Counted from the first letter of the stretch, positions 35,757 through 47,632 are shown. The stretch is 64,000 bases of DNA from Rhynchosporium graminicola (GCA_900074885.1 FJUW01000004.1:2089633-2153632); one strand, 5' to 3'. A program made the numbers and translations. The notes: generated by a model not told the origin, from the letters alone.

Positions 35757-36539
35757 TCAATCCTTTGGACCCGACGGACGGACGGGAAGCCAGCGAGTGA
35801 AGGCACGGTTGGAATGGGAGCAGCCACCTTTCGACATACACTTTTTCTAATGGACGAACATAATCCGAGTTCTCTTCATAGACTGTCATTCCAATACTTC
35901 AACTTTTCGGGAGGCAACCTACCTCTGGTACACCAAAAGTCTTTTCAGTACGGAGCTAAAACACCTTCACTCTGCGTCAATCGAAGTTTCTGGGTTGGGA
36001 GAGCGAAATTCGCTTGGAAGGAATGAATGGGGTGAAAGGTGGCAGAAAGATGGAGCTTTAATGATTGATCATGACTGATCCTTCCACTCATTTGTACTCC
36101 AATCATCTGGCTCGTTACGATATGCACTGTTCTGGTATTATGGTCCGAGCAACGGGCTGATTTTTTTGCGGCATTGTTTGTGGATGAAGCGTTGGTCGGA
36201 TTTGAACATTGGGTTCTGGTGTTCGTTGGTCTACTTGGCCTTTGTATTGTACATATAACGCACAGCAAGCAGTCAGCCATGATGAACATGATGCCCGACT
36301 TCTCCACCTCTCTTTCAATGACTTGTGTACAATGCTCCCATCTAAGCGTATCTATGATCCTACACCCTCCGCGTGTATCCTTATTGGGCATTCCTTCCCT
36401 TTTCACACCTTCAAAATCCTCCTCTCTGGCCCCTACCCCCAAAATCTTCCAATCTCCCTGCGTTCCTGATTCAATGCCCCATATCCTCGCGTGTCCTACT
36501 CGATACCAACCACTCACCCTATTAGGAATCCCTGCCTGT
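35757..36539. other. Convergent 3' region of RHO2 and mL40
   Basis: The two genes converge here. A 267-codon open frame on the minus strand (35945-36748) overlaps the mL40 final exon in another frame and has no protein-like conservation, so I treat it as chance. Confidence 0.5.
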
Positions 36540-37283
36540 TCACCTCGTCCAGCCATGATTCCACGCCTCTTTCGCCGGCGTGTCTGTCTGAAATCGCGCA
36601 TACTCAATCGGCACACCCCCCTTCCCGAAAATCCCCTTCTTCTCCATCGCGATCCGGTATAACCTGCCTGCATTCGGCGCCGTAGGCGGATCCATAGTGC
36701 GTAGTTCTTCGCAGGCGGAGTGCATGGATTGATACATTCTATGATCACTTGCGTCAGTATATCTATCGAAGTCGCGATTGAGGTCCCAGTGATACATGAT
36801 GTTTTAAGAATTAGGGCGTGTAAAGTCGGGCGGTCTGCGGGACCTCATTTCAGACCACGAAGACCACAAAGACCACAAGCCCAATCCGCTGGAAAGTTTT
36901 CCCATGGATTTTATCTGGGGTTTCGTAAGGGATATCAAAGAAATCACAAACCTCATCAATTCCCCCTCCTCCTTCTCCTTCTTCGCCCTCCGCACTAACA
37001 TCCACGCCCGATGAATCGTCCAATGCCTCAGCGCACGCATGCGACTCAATCGTAACGGGCGAGGCGTCTGGGGATGCTGCATGTGGTATCTGATCAGCGT
37101 TATGCGAGGATCGATTTTGTTCTTTTTCTCGTCCTTTTTTTGGACGGAGGGTGTGCTGGAGAATGTTCTTATGGCGGAAGCTGAGATGCATGTCGTTCTT
37201 GGGAGGGAGCTGTACGGCGTGTGAATATGTTGGGTGAGAGAACGGAGGGCGGAGAGGAGCGTGGGAGAGCGGTGGAGAGACAT
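36540..37283 (-). CDS. MRPL28: Mitochondrial large-subunit ribosomal protein mL40 (MRPL28 type)
   Basis: Exons 36952-37283 and 36540-36738 join across a 213-bp intron (GTTTGT donor, CATAG acceptor) to 176 residues. The N-terminus is a mitochondrial presequence (MSLHRSPTLLSALRSL, then ASAIRTFSSTPSV). The mature part has the family blocks DPRITLIRYHMQHPQTPRPL and SRMRALRHWTIHRAWMLVRR, then, across the splice, LMRMYQSMHSACEELR, GRLYRIAMEKKGIFGK, GVPIEYARFQTDTP and the terminal WNHGWTR. This places it as the fungal mL40 protein of the mitoribosome. A longer open frame extends upstream of the second exon but breaks the family alignment, which supports the chosen acceptor. Confidence 0.88.
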
Positions 37284-37757
37284 TGCGTGGGTGTTTGGGA
37301 CAGATGCTGGATGTGAATGTTGAATTGACGGTGCTGGTGCTCAGGATGGAGCTTGGGATAAATTTCGCGACAGATGTTCGATGTCACGTGTATTTGTCTC
37401 AAGCTGGATTCAAGTACCACAACTTTTCAAAATTAAACACTCATAATTGCTCATAGCCAAGCGATCTCACTCAGACTACTGGACGAAGTCTCACTTGGAG
37501 TTCCCAAATACGTGACCATCTCGCAATTCGTATCTTGCACGGGTGTGATCTATTCTAGCCTCTCGAACTCTGGGATCAACTCTGGGATCCTACACATCGA
37601 AACGACGAAAAAATTCACCGTTTCCTTTAAACTCCAGGTCTTGTTCATCTGATACCCTTGTTCTCTACTTGGTCCCTAGCAGGAGATATCTCGAGAAGTT
37701 GTGTATTTGATACCTCCCATTGATCATTCAAGAAAACGATCTTCAAAAAACCTCAGA
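37284..37757. promoter_or_regulatory. Divergent promoter of mL40 and the SidJ-like hydrolase
   Basis: 474 bp between two divergent ATGs. No specific factor site was assigned; the right half has the C/T-rich patches usual before a start. Confidence 0.45.
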
Positions 37758-38848
37758 ATGGCGGCTCCACGAAAAGGACTCGTTCATCAATACGTAAGTC
37801 ACGTTTCCCAAATCAGAATCTACCGCTACTTCTGTAAAGGCATGTTATAGTGTCATGGAGTCTTGAACATTCAAAGTATAGTAAGACACAGACCTATGTC
37901 GTCTGCTTTGAACTCTTGCCTGTCATCCTGAGCCCATAATCTACTCTAACAACCACGCAGCACAAACGACTCACAGCATTCGAGCACACCCCAGGAAAAT
38001 CCACCTCACAGCCCCAAAATATCCTTCTCTTTATCGGCGGTCTCTCTGACGGACTTCTCACAGTCCCCTACACAACCCCCCTCGCCGCCTCCCTCAAACC
38101 AACCTGGACCCTCGCCGAAATCCACCTTTCATCCTCCTACAGCGGCTGGGGAACCTGTAATCTCGAGGACGACGCAGAAGAGATCTCGAAATGCGTAGCT
38201 TACTTCCGCAGCATTAAGACTGGCCAAATCGTCCTAATGGGCCATTCAACAGGCTGTCAAGATATCATGTTCTATCTTACCAGTGCTGAGCATTCTAGAC
38301 ATGCGAAGATTGATGGTGCGATCATGCAGGGTGTCGTGAGTGATCGCCAAGCTTTAGAAATGCATCTTGATCCAGAACTTTACAAAGGCAGTTGTGTAAC
38401 GGCGAAAGCTATGGTTGAAGCCGGTGATGGGGATGAGATCTTGCCGAGCAAGACTATGGATGATTTCTTCGAGACGCCCGTCTCAGCAAAGCGATGGCTG
38501 TCGCTCGCAAGTCCTGATCATAACGGAGACGATGATATCTTCAGTTCCGACTTGACAGATGAGCAATTGGGAAAGACGTTCGGGAAACTGCCGAAGGAGA
38601 CCAAAGTTGCTTTTCTGCATAGTGGAGAAGATGAGTATGTTAATCCGGACCTGGACAAAGCGGGGATCATTAAAAAATGGGCCGAGATTGTGAAGAGGGG
38701 GGGTGGAAGCGTTGATGAGATTAATTCCGGGGTTTTGGAGGGTGCGTCGCATAATTTGAAGAAGGCGAGTGAGGATGTTATGGCTGGTTTGGTGAAGAGG
38801 GTTTTGGGATTCTTGGAAGGAATTGAGGGGAAGGGGGCACATCTCTGA
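37758..38848 (+). CDS. Alpha/beta hydrolase, DUF1749 (SidJ/UPF0613-like)
   Basis: A 36-nt first exon (MAAPRKGLVHQY, 37758-37793), a 167-bp intron and exon 37961-38848 give 307 residues. The joined start ...GLVHQYHKRLTAFEHTP is typical of the family. ILLFIGGLSDGLLTVPY is the first strand and oxyanion region, and VLMGHSTGCQD contains the nucleophile elbow with Ser108. SHNL near 276 gives the likely catalytic His. The family includes Aspergillus SidJ, which hydrolyses the siderophore fusarinine C to release iron, but many fungal members have unknown substrates, so the siderophore role is only possible. No siderophore genes are nearby. Confidence 0.85.
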
Positions 38849-40781
38849 GATTTTAAGTGAGCTCTAAATACCAGAAAATAGCTAGTCAGTCAAAATTGTC
38901 TCTCGGTTTCTTGGTCGTCTATGGCATCTCAGATTGTTAGTGACCATGAATTCATATCATTGTACCGCTTGCTGAATCTCAACGTCACATTCAGCGTTCG
39001 TTCTGTGGAAGTTTGAACTATGTTCTCAGTCTGCGTACTCTAATCCGGCCATCCTGGCGCTTTGGTTAATCTAATGTCAAGATCATTAACAAGATATGCT
39101 GATCTCCGTCAAGGCTGTGGAGATGCATCAATCACATTTTCTGCAATTTTACGCTATCAGAAACGTGAATTTTGGGATAGAGAACCACTCGTGTACTGAG
39201 TCATCTCAGAATCCAATAAATCCGTTAGTAACTAACCGATTCCCAAAAAGTAGTCTGCCCCCTGATAACATCATCAGTGGTCGCCCTATTTCATCCACTG
39301 CCAGCAGTGAGGCTTACTTCAACCTGGTATAGAATTGGCGAGATCGTCGTTCAACCCACCATCAATATACTTGCCATCAGTTCCAAGGTCTGCCTCCTCC
39401 CACTCGATTTATTGTGGTTGGACTTCTGATGGATCTTGTGAGCCTTTGCCTCCTTCTGGTCACCCAGTCAAAGTTTTGATGAACGGGTGGCAGTGAGTCT
39501 GCTGGGAAACTAACTACCTGGGGGTTTGTGATAGATCTTGGCAACCTTGAAGCGTATTGAAAGTCATGGTCGTTGATTGCATGTCTTCAACGTTTCGAGA
39601 TGCTATACTCATGTTAAGAACACTAGGATGCAGATGTCGAGGAACTGACAGTGAGTTGTTGCTTCCAAATACCTTTGCACACATCGCGAAGAGCCAGTCT
39701 TATCTAGTACATGAAGCTGCAGAGCTCAGAAGTAGCAGTTTCCGCTCGCATAGTGGACTGTTATGGATATCCCATACTTACAATTGCTTAGATGGGGTAG
39801 CAGGGAACCATGAAGGCTTTTTAACCTACCACGTAAAGACACCGCGTTTCTCACTCAATATTGTCAATATGGTCTCTAACGAGCAAAGCAGTGTCCCAAA
39901 GATACGGAATGGGAACGTGTTTGCTTCTACACCACAATCTGTCATAAAAAAGCGGGCCTCGACACTTTAGGAATATCTCCTAGCGCCTAGTCTAGCACTG
40001 TCAATTACATACGTGTTGCGAGGCGTACACCAGCTCGCAGTACGACTTCAACGAAAGGTTTCCGGTAGACCCCGACCTACTGATCTGCTTGGTCGATATC
40101 TCAGAGGCCAGTAAAAATAAGGATACTCAGAGCTAGGCTCTAATAATTCATATCTCCATTTGGGGATGCAGCCAAAAGACCCATGAATCATGCCACTCTT
40201 GCGAAATTTTCAGCACATATGCTCTCCCATCATGTGTGTCAATAGTAGAAAGGGTCAGAGGGAGCAGGCGCATCTGTACTATTCCAAAGTTCCAAGTTCT
40301 CTCATTATACATGAACTGCCAGCGAGCTTTTCTCTTATTTCTGTATAGATGGGAAACTGCACTTGAAATATCCTACATTGCAGAAGTAGTAAAATCAAAT
40401 TTAATCAGTGAGCAGGATCACCCCATGCCACATATGAAAAAAACTTGTTGGGCCTGGTGGTGTAACTCTATCTGCGCAGGTTTTGGAGTTTCACGAAGAT
40501 CACCACAGACAAGGAGAATATCCTTCTCTTATCGACGAAGTTTGAGAATCAGCAAATTTCTGTTCCTTTTGATTTCGAGAAGACCATCAAGCCAGGTAAT
40601 AAGCCTGGGTTGACGTAATGAATATATTTGTATAATATATGTCCGGAAAAAGCAAAATCGATTCATGACGTCTTCCCTGATGTTGATCTCGCCAGCGGCT
40701 GTATATATACATAGTATAGGGATTCCATACAGTAACCTGCCTATATCGAAGAGAAATTCATATTCTCTAGCGCAAGTCATC
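38849..40781. other. 1.9-kb intergenic region
   Basis: The longest open frame (39557-39970, plus) has no recognisable domain. The right end holds a TATA-like stretch (gtatatatacatagtatagg, 40699-40718) upstream of the next start at 40782. Confidence 0.4.
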
Positions 40782-42665
40782 ATGGGCATATCTCCTCAGA
40801 CAAGCGTGTTCAAAGCAATGGGAGAACCCAACGAAATCTCCCTGGAAGTGATGAAGTCCAGCTTCTCTTCTGGTCTAGACGTTCTTACTAGAACTATCTT
40901 TACTTCATCAACAGAATTCACTGATCCTCTGTCCTTTCCCGAATACACGACATTGGGCACATGTCATTTCTATACGACCAACACCACGCCGATCCAACAA
41001 AGAAACAAATTGCGAGCCAACAAAATCCGGAAGGTATGCCAGAACCACGGCTGGCTGGCAGGTTGGTATGCTTTATCGCAGCAAGCTCCAGAATGCGGCT
41101 TACATGAGCAGTTTATCAACGACGTAAGAACCTGTGTCGAAGTATATTCTCGCATTCGAGTGTCGACAAATAAAAAATCTGCACTTGACGTCAGCATCAC
41201 CGTCAAATCATCCCCGAACACCGATTCAATGCATGAAATTGGTCCAAAAGGTCTTGGTGGCAAAGCTTGGTTGGTTGATCCAGATTACATGGAGATTCGA
41301 GATCGGTGGAGTAGTTCGGGCTATGCACCGATGGGGCCTCCCACAGTGTTTGGCTGGAATGCGATGAACAAGAAATCGATGGACACGCAGGACGAAGGAT
41401 CCTGTAGAGCGATGCAGATGCTGGGAACTGTGGACTATGACCTTGATCTGGACGGAGCTCACGACATCGGATTTGCACATTCCCTCGAGGAAGCCTCCAA
41501 GAATGTTCTGAAAAGAGGCTCAAGAATTCAAGGAGGTGCTGTGGCAGCGTTATTGAATAGTGATCTCCAGCGATTCGTTCGATCCGTTCAGATGGAATGG
41601 GTGGAGGAAGGTGCAGGGTCCTATATCATTGGACCTGAGGATGTATCGGTAGATGATTGGGTCAAGACTAACGCAATTGACTGCGCTGCAATTATGGGTT
41701 TCGGCTATCAGGACTCATCTCGACATACTATCAGTCTGAAAGGTGTGTTTGTGGGCAATTTGTTAGCAAACATGCACGATTCGCTTTACGACATGGGTTG
41801 CTCTAGCAGAATGTCGACAGTCATGTATGCCCGCGGATCTGGTGTAAAGGGACACAAAATTCACCAAGCAACGGCAGCTGTCGCCATCGCGTGTTTCGAC
41901 AACATCGCTGGAAGAATTAACCAAATGACAGACTCCGATACTCTGTATTATGGAGACTGTATGGGGATCATTGCGTTCTCCTGGTCAGCTTTTAATGGAC
42001 GATACAGAACCTGGGAACGATTTGTCAAATACTCTAGGCAACTGAAACGGTCAAATTCTGCTGAAGCAGGAGAAATCCTAGGACTGGCGCGCAAATGTCC
42101 AGTATTGAAGGAGGAAACCTCAGACGCAAATATTGCGACCGCTTGGGAAGAAGCCTTGGAACCAGGAAGTTCCGAGAAGTTGACCGAGCGAAATTGTTAC
42201 GCTTATACCCCCCCGCCTGGAATTGAGATACTCAACACCAAAGGTGTGTCCCAACCCGATATCTGCAAACCATGCAATATTCTCTTCATCGATGCGATCA
42301 ATACGACGGATGATGCAGTACGCGGAATCGAAGGATTACCACAATCTGTAAGCTCCTGTCGAGCTCTTGGACTCGCAGCTGCAATACATCGAGCTGCCGT
42401 TTTCGCAGCCAGCGATACATGCTGTGATGTGTGTGCTTGCCGTATCGGAAACTGGGGAGACAGTGTTGCGTATCGAGTCCTGGTGGCCTTGATGAAAAGC
42501 GAAGAGAAAGCTTCTGCGAGGGAATGGCTCCTGCAGAATTATATTGTTGGCTGTGTAGATTTCTGGCCTATCTCTGTACCCTCTGTTCTTGCCGGATTTG
42601 ATATGGTTGGAGATCTGAAGTATGATAATGGTGCTATGGGTATCAGAGATGTTGTCGACTGTTGA
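40782..42665 (+). CDS. Large intronless protein of unknown family, mostly helical
   Basis: From ATG 40782 (MGISPQTSVFKAMGEPNEIS) 627 residues; an in-frame ATG at 40665 would add 39 residues of poor, hydrophobic composition and lies before the TATA-like stretch, so I prefer the later one. I do not recognise the family. The sequence looks fully coding and folded. Notable blocks are LHEQFINDVRTCVEVYSRIR, GTVDYDLDLDGAHD, a helical centre DVSVDDWVKTNAIDCAAIMG, and NLLANMHDSLYDMGCSSRMS. The acidic, helix-spaced motifs (DDW, HDSLYD) are loosely reminiscent of isoprenoid-binding enzymes, but I cannot show DDxxD/NSE motifs and do not claim it. A Cys-rich CCDVCACRIGNW follows at about 573-584. It lies in an accessory stretch between relics and has no introns, unlike most neighbours. 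Confidence 0.7.
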   Translation: MGISPQTSVFKAMGEPNEISLEVMKSSFSSGLDVLTRTIFTSSTEFTDPLSFPEYTTLGTCHFYTTNTTPIQQRNKLRANKIRKVCQNHGWLAGWYALSQQAPECGLHEQFINDVRTCVEVYSRIRVSTNKKSALDVSITVKSSPNTDSMHEIGPKGLGGKAWLVDPDYMEIRDRWSSSGYAPMGPPTVFGWNAMNKKSMDTQDEGSCRAMQMLGTVDYDLDLDGAHDIGFAHSLEEASKNVLKRGSRIQGGAVAALLNSDLQRFVRSVQMEWVEEGAGSYIIGPEDVSVDDWVKTNAIDCAAIMGFGYQDSSRHTISLKGVFVGNLLANMHDSLYDMGCSSRMSTVMYARGSGVKGHKIHQATAAVAIACFDNIAGRINQMTDSDTLYYGDCMGIIAFSWSAFNGRYRTWERFVKYSRQLKRSNSAEAGEILGLARKCPVLKEETSDANIATAWEEALEPGSSEKLTERNCYAYTPPPGIEILNTKGVSQPDICKPCNILFIDAINTTDDAVRGIEGLPQSVSSCRALGLAAAIHRAAVFAASDTCCDVCACRIGNWGDSVAYRVLVALMKSEEKASAREWLLQNYIVGCVDFWPISVPSVLAGFDMVGDLKYDNGAMGIRDVVDC

Positions 42666-43824
42666 ATACGGGTCGGCCTGCTGTACGAAAGAGCTTTTGC
42701 AGCGGGTCTCGTACAGCACTATGTCTATATAGGAAAACTATGGGGCTAATTCACGAATTCGACACTGTTGACTGGAAAACGTTACCTTGCGATTACAACG
42801 GTGTACGAGACCCATCGCCAACCCCATTTCATATCATGTCGAAGTGCCGTAAAAGATATTCGACTGGGGAGGTCTTGATTGGCGAGACGATCTCATGAGA
42901 ATATACAGAATTTCGGCGTTACCAAAAACTTTGATAAACAGTCAGAAGGGGCCAAGCAGATAGATATAGGTGTCGCGGTTCGTCAAAATCGGCGTTTGTT
43001 GATCCAGTCAGAAAGGCAAGATGTTGAAAAGCTTCCCGAATGCCCGAGACGCGTGAGAATAGTTTTTGTCAGCCAGACGTCAAGAATTACGGGCCTAGTA
43101 TCGTCCCTGGTTGTTTGTTTACCTTGGTCTCGCTTCCTAATGTGGGGACGTGCCAAAAAGTGGAGACGATGAGCAAGCACAATCTGAAGAGAAAAAGAAA
43201 AAGTACCCCTTACCTTATAACCCAAAAGATCCCAAGTCTTCAGAGAAAGAGCTCAAGTCTACTCCAAATTATCGCAACGAGTAATCAAGTGGTAGTTTAC
43301 CGGGATTTACATAACCCCAAAAAGGAGAGTCTTAGATAATGAATCCCACATGACAAGGCATTTGTCAACAATCTCGGACGATTTTTCTTTTTCTGAAGTG
43401 CGATATCAACACAGCCGAATGTGTACCCTGTAACCAATTTCTTTATAAAAAAGAAAGAAAAAAAGAATAAGATTATTCTCAATGAACAGGGGACAGCCAT
43501 CTTCGGATTCTGGTTGATCGGAGCGAACCCCGTCTACCATCGCCGAGTTAGCATCTGATTCCAAGTAACCTGCACGTCGCATTGACCCATTACTGCACCG
43601 CCAACTGGGAAGTTGGTGGCTGGTCGGTGAGAGAATTGCTGTTATTTGATTCTGTATTTCAGTATTGCTTACGCTATCTAAAAGTGGAGAGCAGGACGGA
43701 GGCCGCTGGATGTACAAGTTCAGCTTTGGATGCAGTATATGGGACTCCTTGTCGTCGATACAGATATCTCTTGCCCAACCTTCAAGATGTCGCATATTCC
43801 AGCCCAATCCACGTATTCTTCTGA
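42666..43824. other. Intergenic
   Basis: 3' flank of the unknown gene and of the acetyltransferase. An A/G-rich tract (aaagaaagaaaaaaagaat) is at 43450-43468. No gene supported. Confidence 0.45.
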
Positions 43825-44659
43825 CTAAATGATTTTCTTCTTCAGGCATACTGCATCCCAGGACCACGATTTCCCCGTTGAGTCGGTCTTGGAAAAAGCT
43901 TTCGGTATATCCATATACACGACATAACCTCTTCTCTCGTACCAACCCTGATTCGAAAACTACTATCGTGATCAGCAAATCGCTCCCTATCGATCAACAG
44001 AATGTAGGGAGATTCATAACCATACTCAAGTTACAGGTGGGATCGGTAAACCCAAAGCCTCATACTTCTCCTCCCTCTCAATATCAATCTTGTTGATAGC
44101 ATTCAAACCCAGCACCGTCGCATTCAAAGGTTCTGAGGTAGCAATACTCTCTACGGTATCCATCGCCGCTCTTCCAAGTCCAGTAGATTGCAAAGCTCGT
44201 GAAACATAGAAGTTTGAGATCCAGTAAGACCCCTCTGGGAACGGCTCCTTGACGTCGTCGTAGTGAGCTGATACAGGTCCGAGACAGATGTGACCAACGG
44301 GTATGAAAAAATGCTGAGGGGAAGAAATGGTGCGTGTTTTTCCGCCGTAAGAGAGTGCGGTATCGGGGATGGAAGTGATTTCTGAGGGGTAGGCAGATGT
44401 GTGTTTTAGAAGCTTTGCAACTCTTTCTGGATCCGTCTCTGAGATGACCTGGGAAATTCCAGCTGTGATTGATAAAATGTACAGTGAGACTCACGATCCA
44501 TTGCAGATTGAAGGCACCACTCTTCTGCTTAATCCTCCACCCTTCCACTGCCTCTGAGTCCCAGCCGCATGCGATCCGCTGTTCCAAAAGTCGTTCCACA
44601 TGCTCCGAGGAAGTGAAATCCCACGGGACGAGCTGTACTTCCGGTTTTGATGAAGCCAT
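43825..44659 (-). CDS. GNAT-family N-acetyltransferase
   Basis: Three exons, 44495-44659, 44035-44448 and 43825-43959, join in phase 0 to 237 residues. The introns are 46 bp (GTGAGT...CCCAG) and 75 bp (GTAACT...GTAG). The unspliced frames are open but meaningless; only the spliced protein makes sense. It starts MASSKPEVQLVPWDFTSSEH and contains FFIPVGHICLGPVS and the GNAT motif A region ISNFYVSRALQSTGLGRAAM at 132-151, where Q-S-T-G-L-G binds acetyl-CoA pyrophosphate. Motif B follows with NAINKIDIEREEKYEALGLP and, after the last splice, NQGWYERRGYVVY, the usual GNAT C-terminus (Y-x-x-x-G-Y/F). The substrate is unknown; fungal members of this type are mostly uncharacterised. Confidence 0.85.
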
Positions 44660-45230
44660 ACTTGGTGGAGAGTATGAAGGAAAAATTAGGTCAAGAGATC
44701 TTGTGTTAGATATATAGCCTCACCAATTGGTTATCTACGAAGGGCGTAGGTTTGAGACCTCGAGGCATTTAACGAGAAGGGCGTGATAGAGTAGATATGC
44801 CGAGGTTTGGCCGACCCCTACTTCGAACCTCGACACTACTGAATATACTTCCGTACTCTCATGAGAGAGCTAAATGTCAGTAATTTGGCAAAATTTCCGC
44901 ACCTCTAATGTTTCCGTTATCCCTTAGTGTTAACGTGCGGAGCATTGGACTTTATCCCTTATGTTCCGAAGCTATCGATTGAGAAGTGCAGCGATAGTCG
45001 GAATAATAAACACTAAAAGCTGGGGATTTAAGGGTCCATGAACCCGACTTGAACCTCGTTAAAGGTTAGTAGATATTCTGAAGACATCTTATACATTATC
45101 ACCCTTATAAATCTCGTTTGTCCTGGTTCCGGTGATTGTCCACCACTCGTTTGAAGCGACTTGTTTAATGATAGTTCATTACCCTAAAGAAAGTCTAGTC
45201 ATAAGGTATCATCATCATCTGTAGCGGACA
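44660..45230. other. Intergenic
   Basis: Promoter of the acetyltransferase on the left and 3' end of the wall-protein gene on the right. Nothing else seen. Confidence 0.45.
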
Positions 45231-46526
45231 TCAAATCTTGAAATCTTCCATCTCTACAATCCGTATCCCGCCAGCAAAACCCCTCGCATCAGTGGAATTC
45301 TCAAACTCGAATAATCCTATCCGAGACGTCCTTCCATCCGAAAGCACACCGAGACGAGAGCTTTTCCCGTCTACAGGACTCATGCATAGTGGAGACTGGA
45401 TGATTGGCGACATAGGCGTTGGCGTTATTATTTCCGCTCTTGAATCTCCTCCATCAGTCATGGTCATCGTACCCATCCTCGAACTCCTCCCATCGTTGAA
45501 CGTCATTCTCGAACCTGCATTCGTTGTCATTGTACCCATTCTTCCCATTCCATCTGTCGTCATTGTACCCATTGTTCCCATCCTCGAGTTTCTGCCATCT
45601 GCTGTTCTCTTCAATAGATTGTGCCTACTGCCTGCACTCCCCGGGTCGTGTTTTGGCTTCTCACCCCCATACCAGCGACCACCACCGTGGTCCTCCATGT
45701 CGTTCGTACCACGGTCGTCATTCATCACTGAATTCAGAGCTGTACGTCTTCCGATCCAGAACGCCAGTAGAACTAGGCAAATTATCAGAGCTACTCCTAG
45801 GACAACTCCAACACTTATGCCAGCTTTGGCACCAGCTGAAAGACCTCCGTGGTGTGAAGACTGGGAAGCTGTGGGTACTGGGTTGGCTGTAATGGAAGTT
45901 TGTTGCGACTCTACTGTAGGCGAGGACAGGCTAGAGCTCATCGTTGGGCTGGGATTTACATTCGTGCTCGAGGTTCGGTTATTGGTTTTAGTCAAGGACG
46001 TGGAACGGGTAGTGCTCGATGTCTGTGTTTTGAATCGAGATTCAGTTTCGTGTTACAATACAGAGGTACCTGCACAGCAGATTGGCTTCGAATAGGAACA
46101 TTACGCACCAATGAAGTAGCATCTCGAGCTGCTGGAATCGGATCTTCTCTGAAGTCGAAGCTCACTGACTCGCTTTTGACGAGCGTCGCATCTACAAATT
46201 GGAGAATGTATTTATCTGCTCTTGATAATGCTGGCGGATTCCAAATATATGAGTTTCCTGCTATGGCAGCTGTATAGATATCAGTTTCGCGTTGCACAAT
46301 CCAGGAACCCGACATTCATACTTCCGATAGTAAAGACTGTGGCGCCAGAGGCAAGTAACAACGCAATAGTCACGTCTCCTGTCGCACCTGACCATGAAAT
46401 CGTAAAGGGTGCTCCAACTCGAATTTTCTGAAAGTCTGCTGCCGCGTTTGTGGGTGTGACAATTCCCGTGACAATGCAAGGCGCTGTGAAGGCCAAAATC
46501 ATATAAAGGAGCGACCGTGGTAACAT
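45231..46526 (-). CDS. Single-pass wall/membrane protein with Kre9/Knh1-like domain
   Basis: Exons 46322-46526, 46109-46269 and 45231-46022 join across 52- and 86-bp introns to 385 residues. A signal peptide (MLPRSLLYMILAFTAPCIVT) is followed by an Ig-like domain of the Kre9/Knh1 N-terminal type (PF10342-like): IRVGAPFTISWSGATGDVTI, then across the first splice TIGTAIAGNSYIWNPP and ADKYILQFVD. A Ser/Thr-rich stalk (about 123-182) leads to one membrane helix (about 191-214, AGISVGVVLGVALIICLVLL) and a basic stop-transfer. The cytoplasmic tail has degenerate repeats built on SRMGTM and GRMGTM (267-312). The layout (ectodomain, stalk, TM, tail) is that of a wall-integrity sensor or wall-anchored membrane protein; sensor function is inference. 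Confidence 0.82.
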
Positions 46527-47239
46527 CTTTCCAAATACCTTTCAATAATCATACATTTCAGAGAATAAGCATGAAACCTCAACCAAGAATCGAAACAGAT
46601 GAACTCAAAAAACAGAGCAGAACAGAACGGAGGAGGCGACTGGATTTGACTAAGAGAAGACATTTACAGGGCTGGGGATGAGAGGCGGGAGCCCAGCTGA
46701 AAATGGACCAGCGGTCGTCCCCATTTCCCGTCATATAGCTGCATTAAGCCCTACCATGTACAAAAAGAGGAGATAAGCACTGGGATATATCTGCTCGCGT
46801 CAGCACCGAGCACGCGGAGATTGATGGGATACGATTCCCAAGGCTGGTCCACAGATCTAGATGTACCGCTAGAAGCTCGGTAGACACGTTGTTCCACAAG
46901 CGAGACACATTGTTTGCCAACCCCCTTTTACTCAAGTGGCCGGCTGCTCTGGTGACCGCGCAGCAGCACAACCGCATAATTGTGATGGCGTTGTGCACTG
47001 CATGTATTGAAACGACGATATTGGAGGGGCGATGGAACACGTTCATATTGCGTAATTTTGTTATGCTTTTTATGAACATCGAGCTGTCTACAAACCTGAT
47101 AAGGAGTTCTGTTGGATGTCACATATGCAAAATGAGATCATTTCGGAAATTGACAACCCTGAAAACAAAATGATCGCTCACTAATGCACCCCAGAAGTAA
47201 TAAAAAGGATCCTTATTTGTTTCTATTCCCAGAGAAACA
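46527..47239. other. Intergenic
   Basis: Promoter of the wall protein and unassigned sequence. Overlapping open frames on both strands at 46744-47173 lack any family resemblance. Confidence 0.4.
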
Positions 47240-47632
47240 ATGAATCTCCCGGCTTTACATCGATACGTTGCCGCACGGAGTTTCGATAAAGAATCGATAA
47301 GAAACCGACCGGCTACGTACTCTACGATCTCGTGCCTGAACACTTTACCTATGAAAGTGCTGTTGATAAAAGTGGTACGGCACGAACTCGTACTGAACAT
47401 TGAACTGAGTCAAGGTGGCCGGAATACAGGGGTGGCCCTTCAAGAAGTCAAAGAGCGAAGAACAATCGAAAGAAACATGAAGCCGACGCAGTTCGATGCC
47501 AAGTTCATGCAGGTGGATAGAAGATCTTCGCTTGTATTCTATGGAAGTCACAATTGGTCAGAGAAAAGCTTTGTCCACACCTTAATTACTGGACGAGGAG
47601 ATTGGGTGAACGAGTGGTTGGGATGCAAGTAG
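47240..47632 (+). pseudogene. Possible phospholipase-D-superfamily fragment
   Basis: In a 130-codon frame the segment DAKFMQVDRRSSLVFYGSHN followed by WSEKSF resembles the PLD motif H-x-K-x(4)-D...GS-x-N. The Lys, Asp and GS-x-N are in the right spacing, but the His is replaced by Asp (GAT). Only one half-motif is visible and no second HKD motif is nearby. I read it as a decayed or incomplete PLD-type protein; chance resemblance cannot be excluded. Confidence 0.28.

Noticed and set aside
35945..36748. 267-codon minus-strand frame
   Set aside because: Overlaps the well-supported mL40 exon in another frame and shows no conserved blocks.
40782..42665. Idea that the unknown protein is an ABA3-type or classical terpene synthase
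   Set aside because: No DDxxD or NSE motif, and the length and blocks do not fit what I recall of those proteins.
45238..46095. 285-codon plus-strand frame opposite the wall-protein gene
   Set aside because: The minus-strand gene has signal peptide, domain, TM and splice sites; the antisense frame has none of these and repeats its composition.
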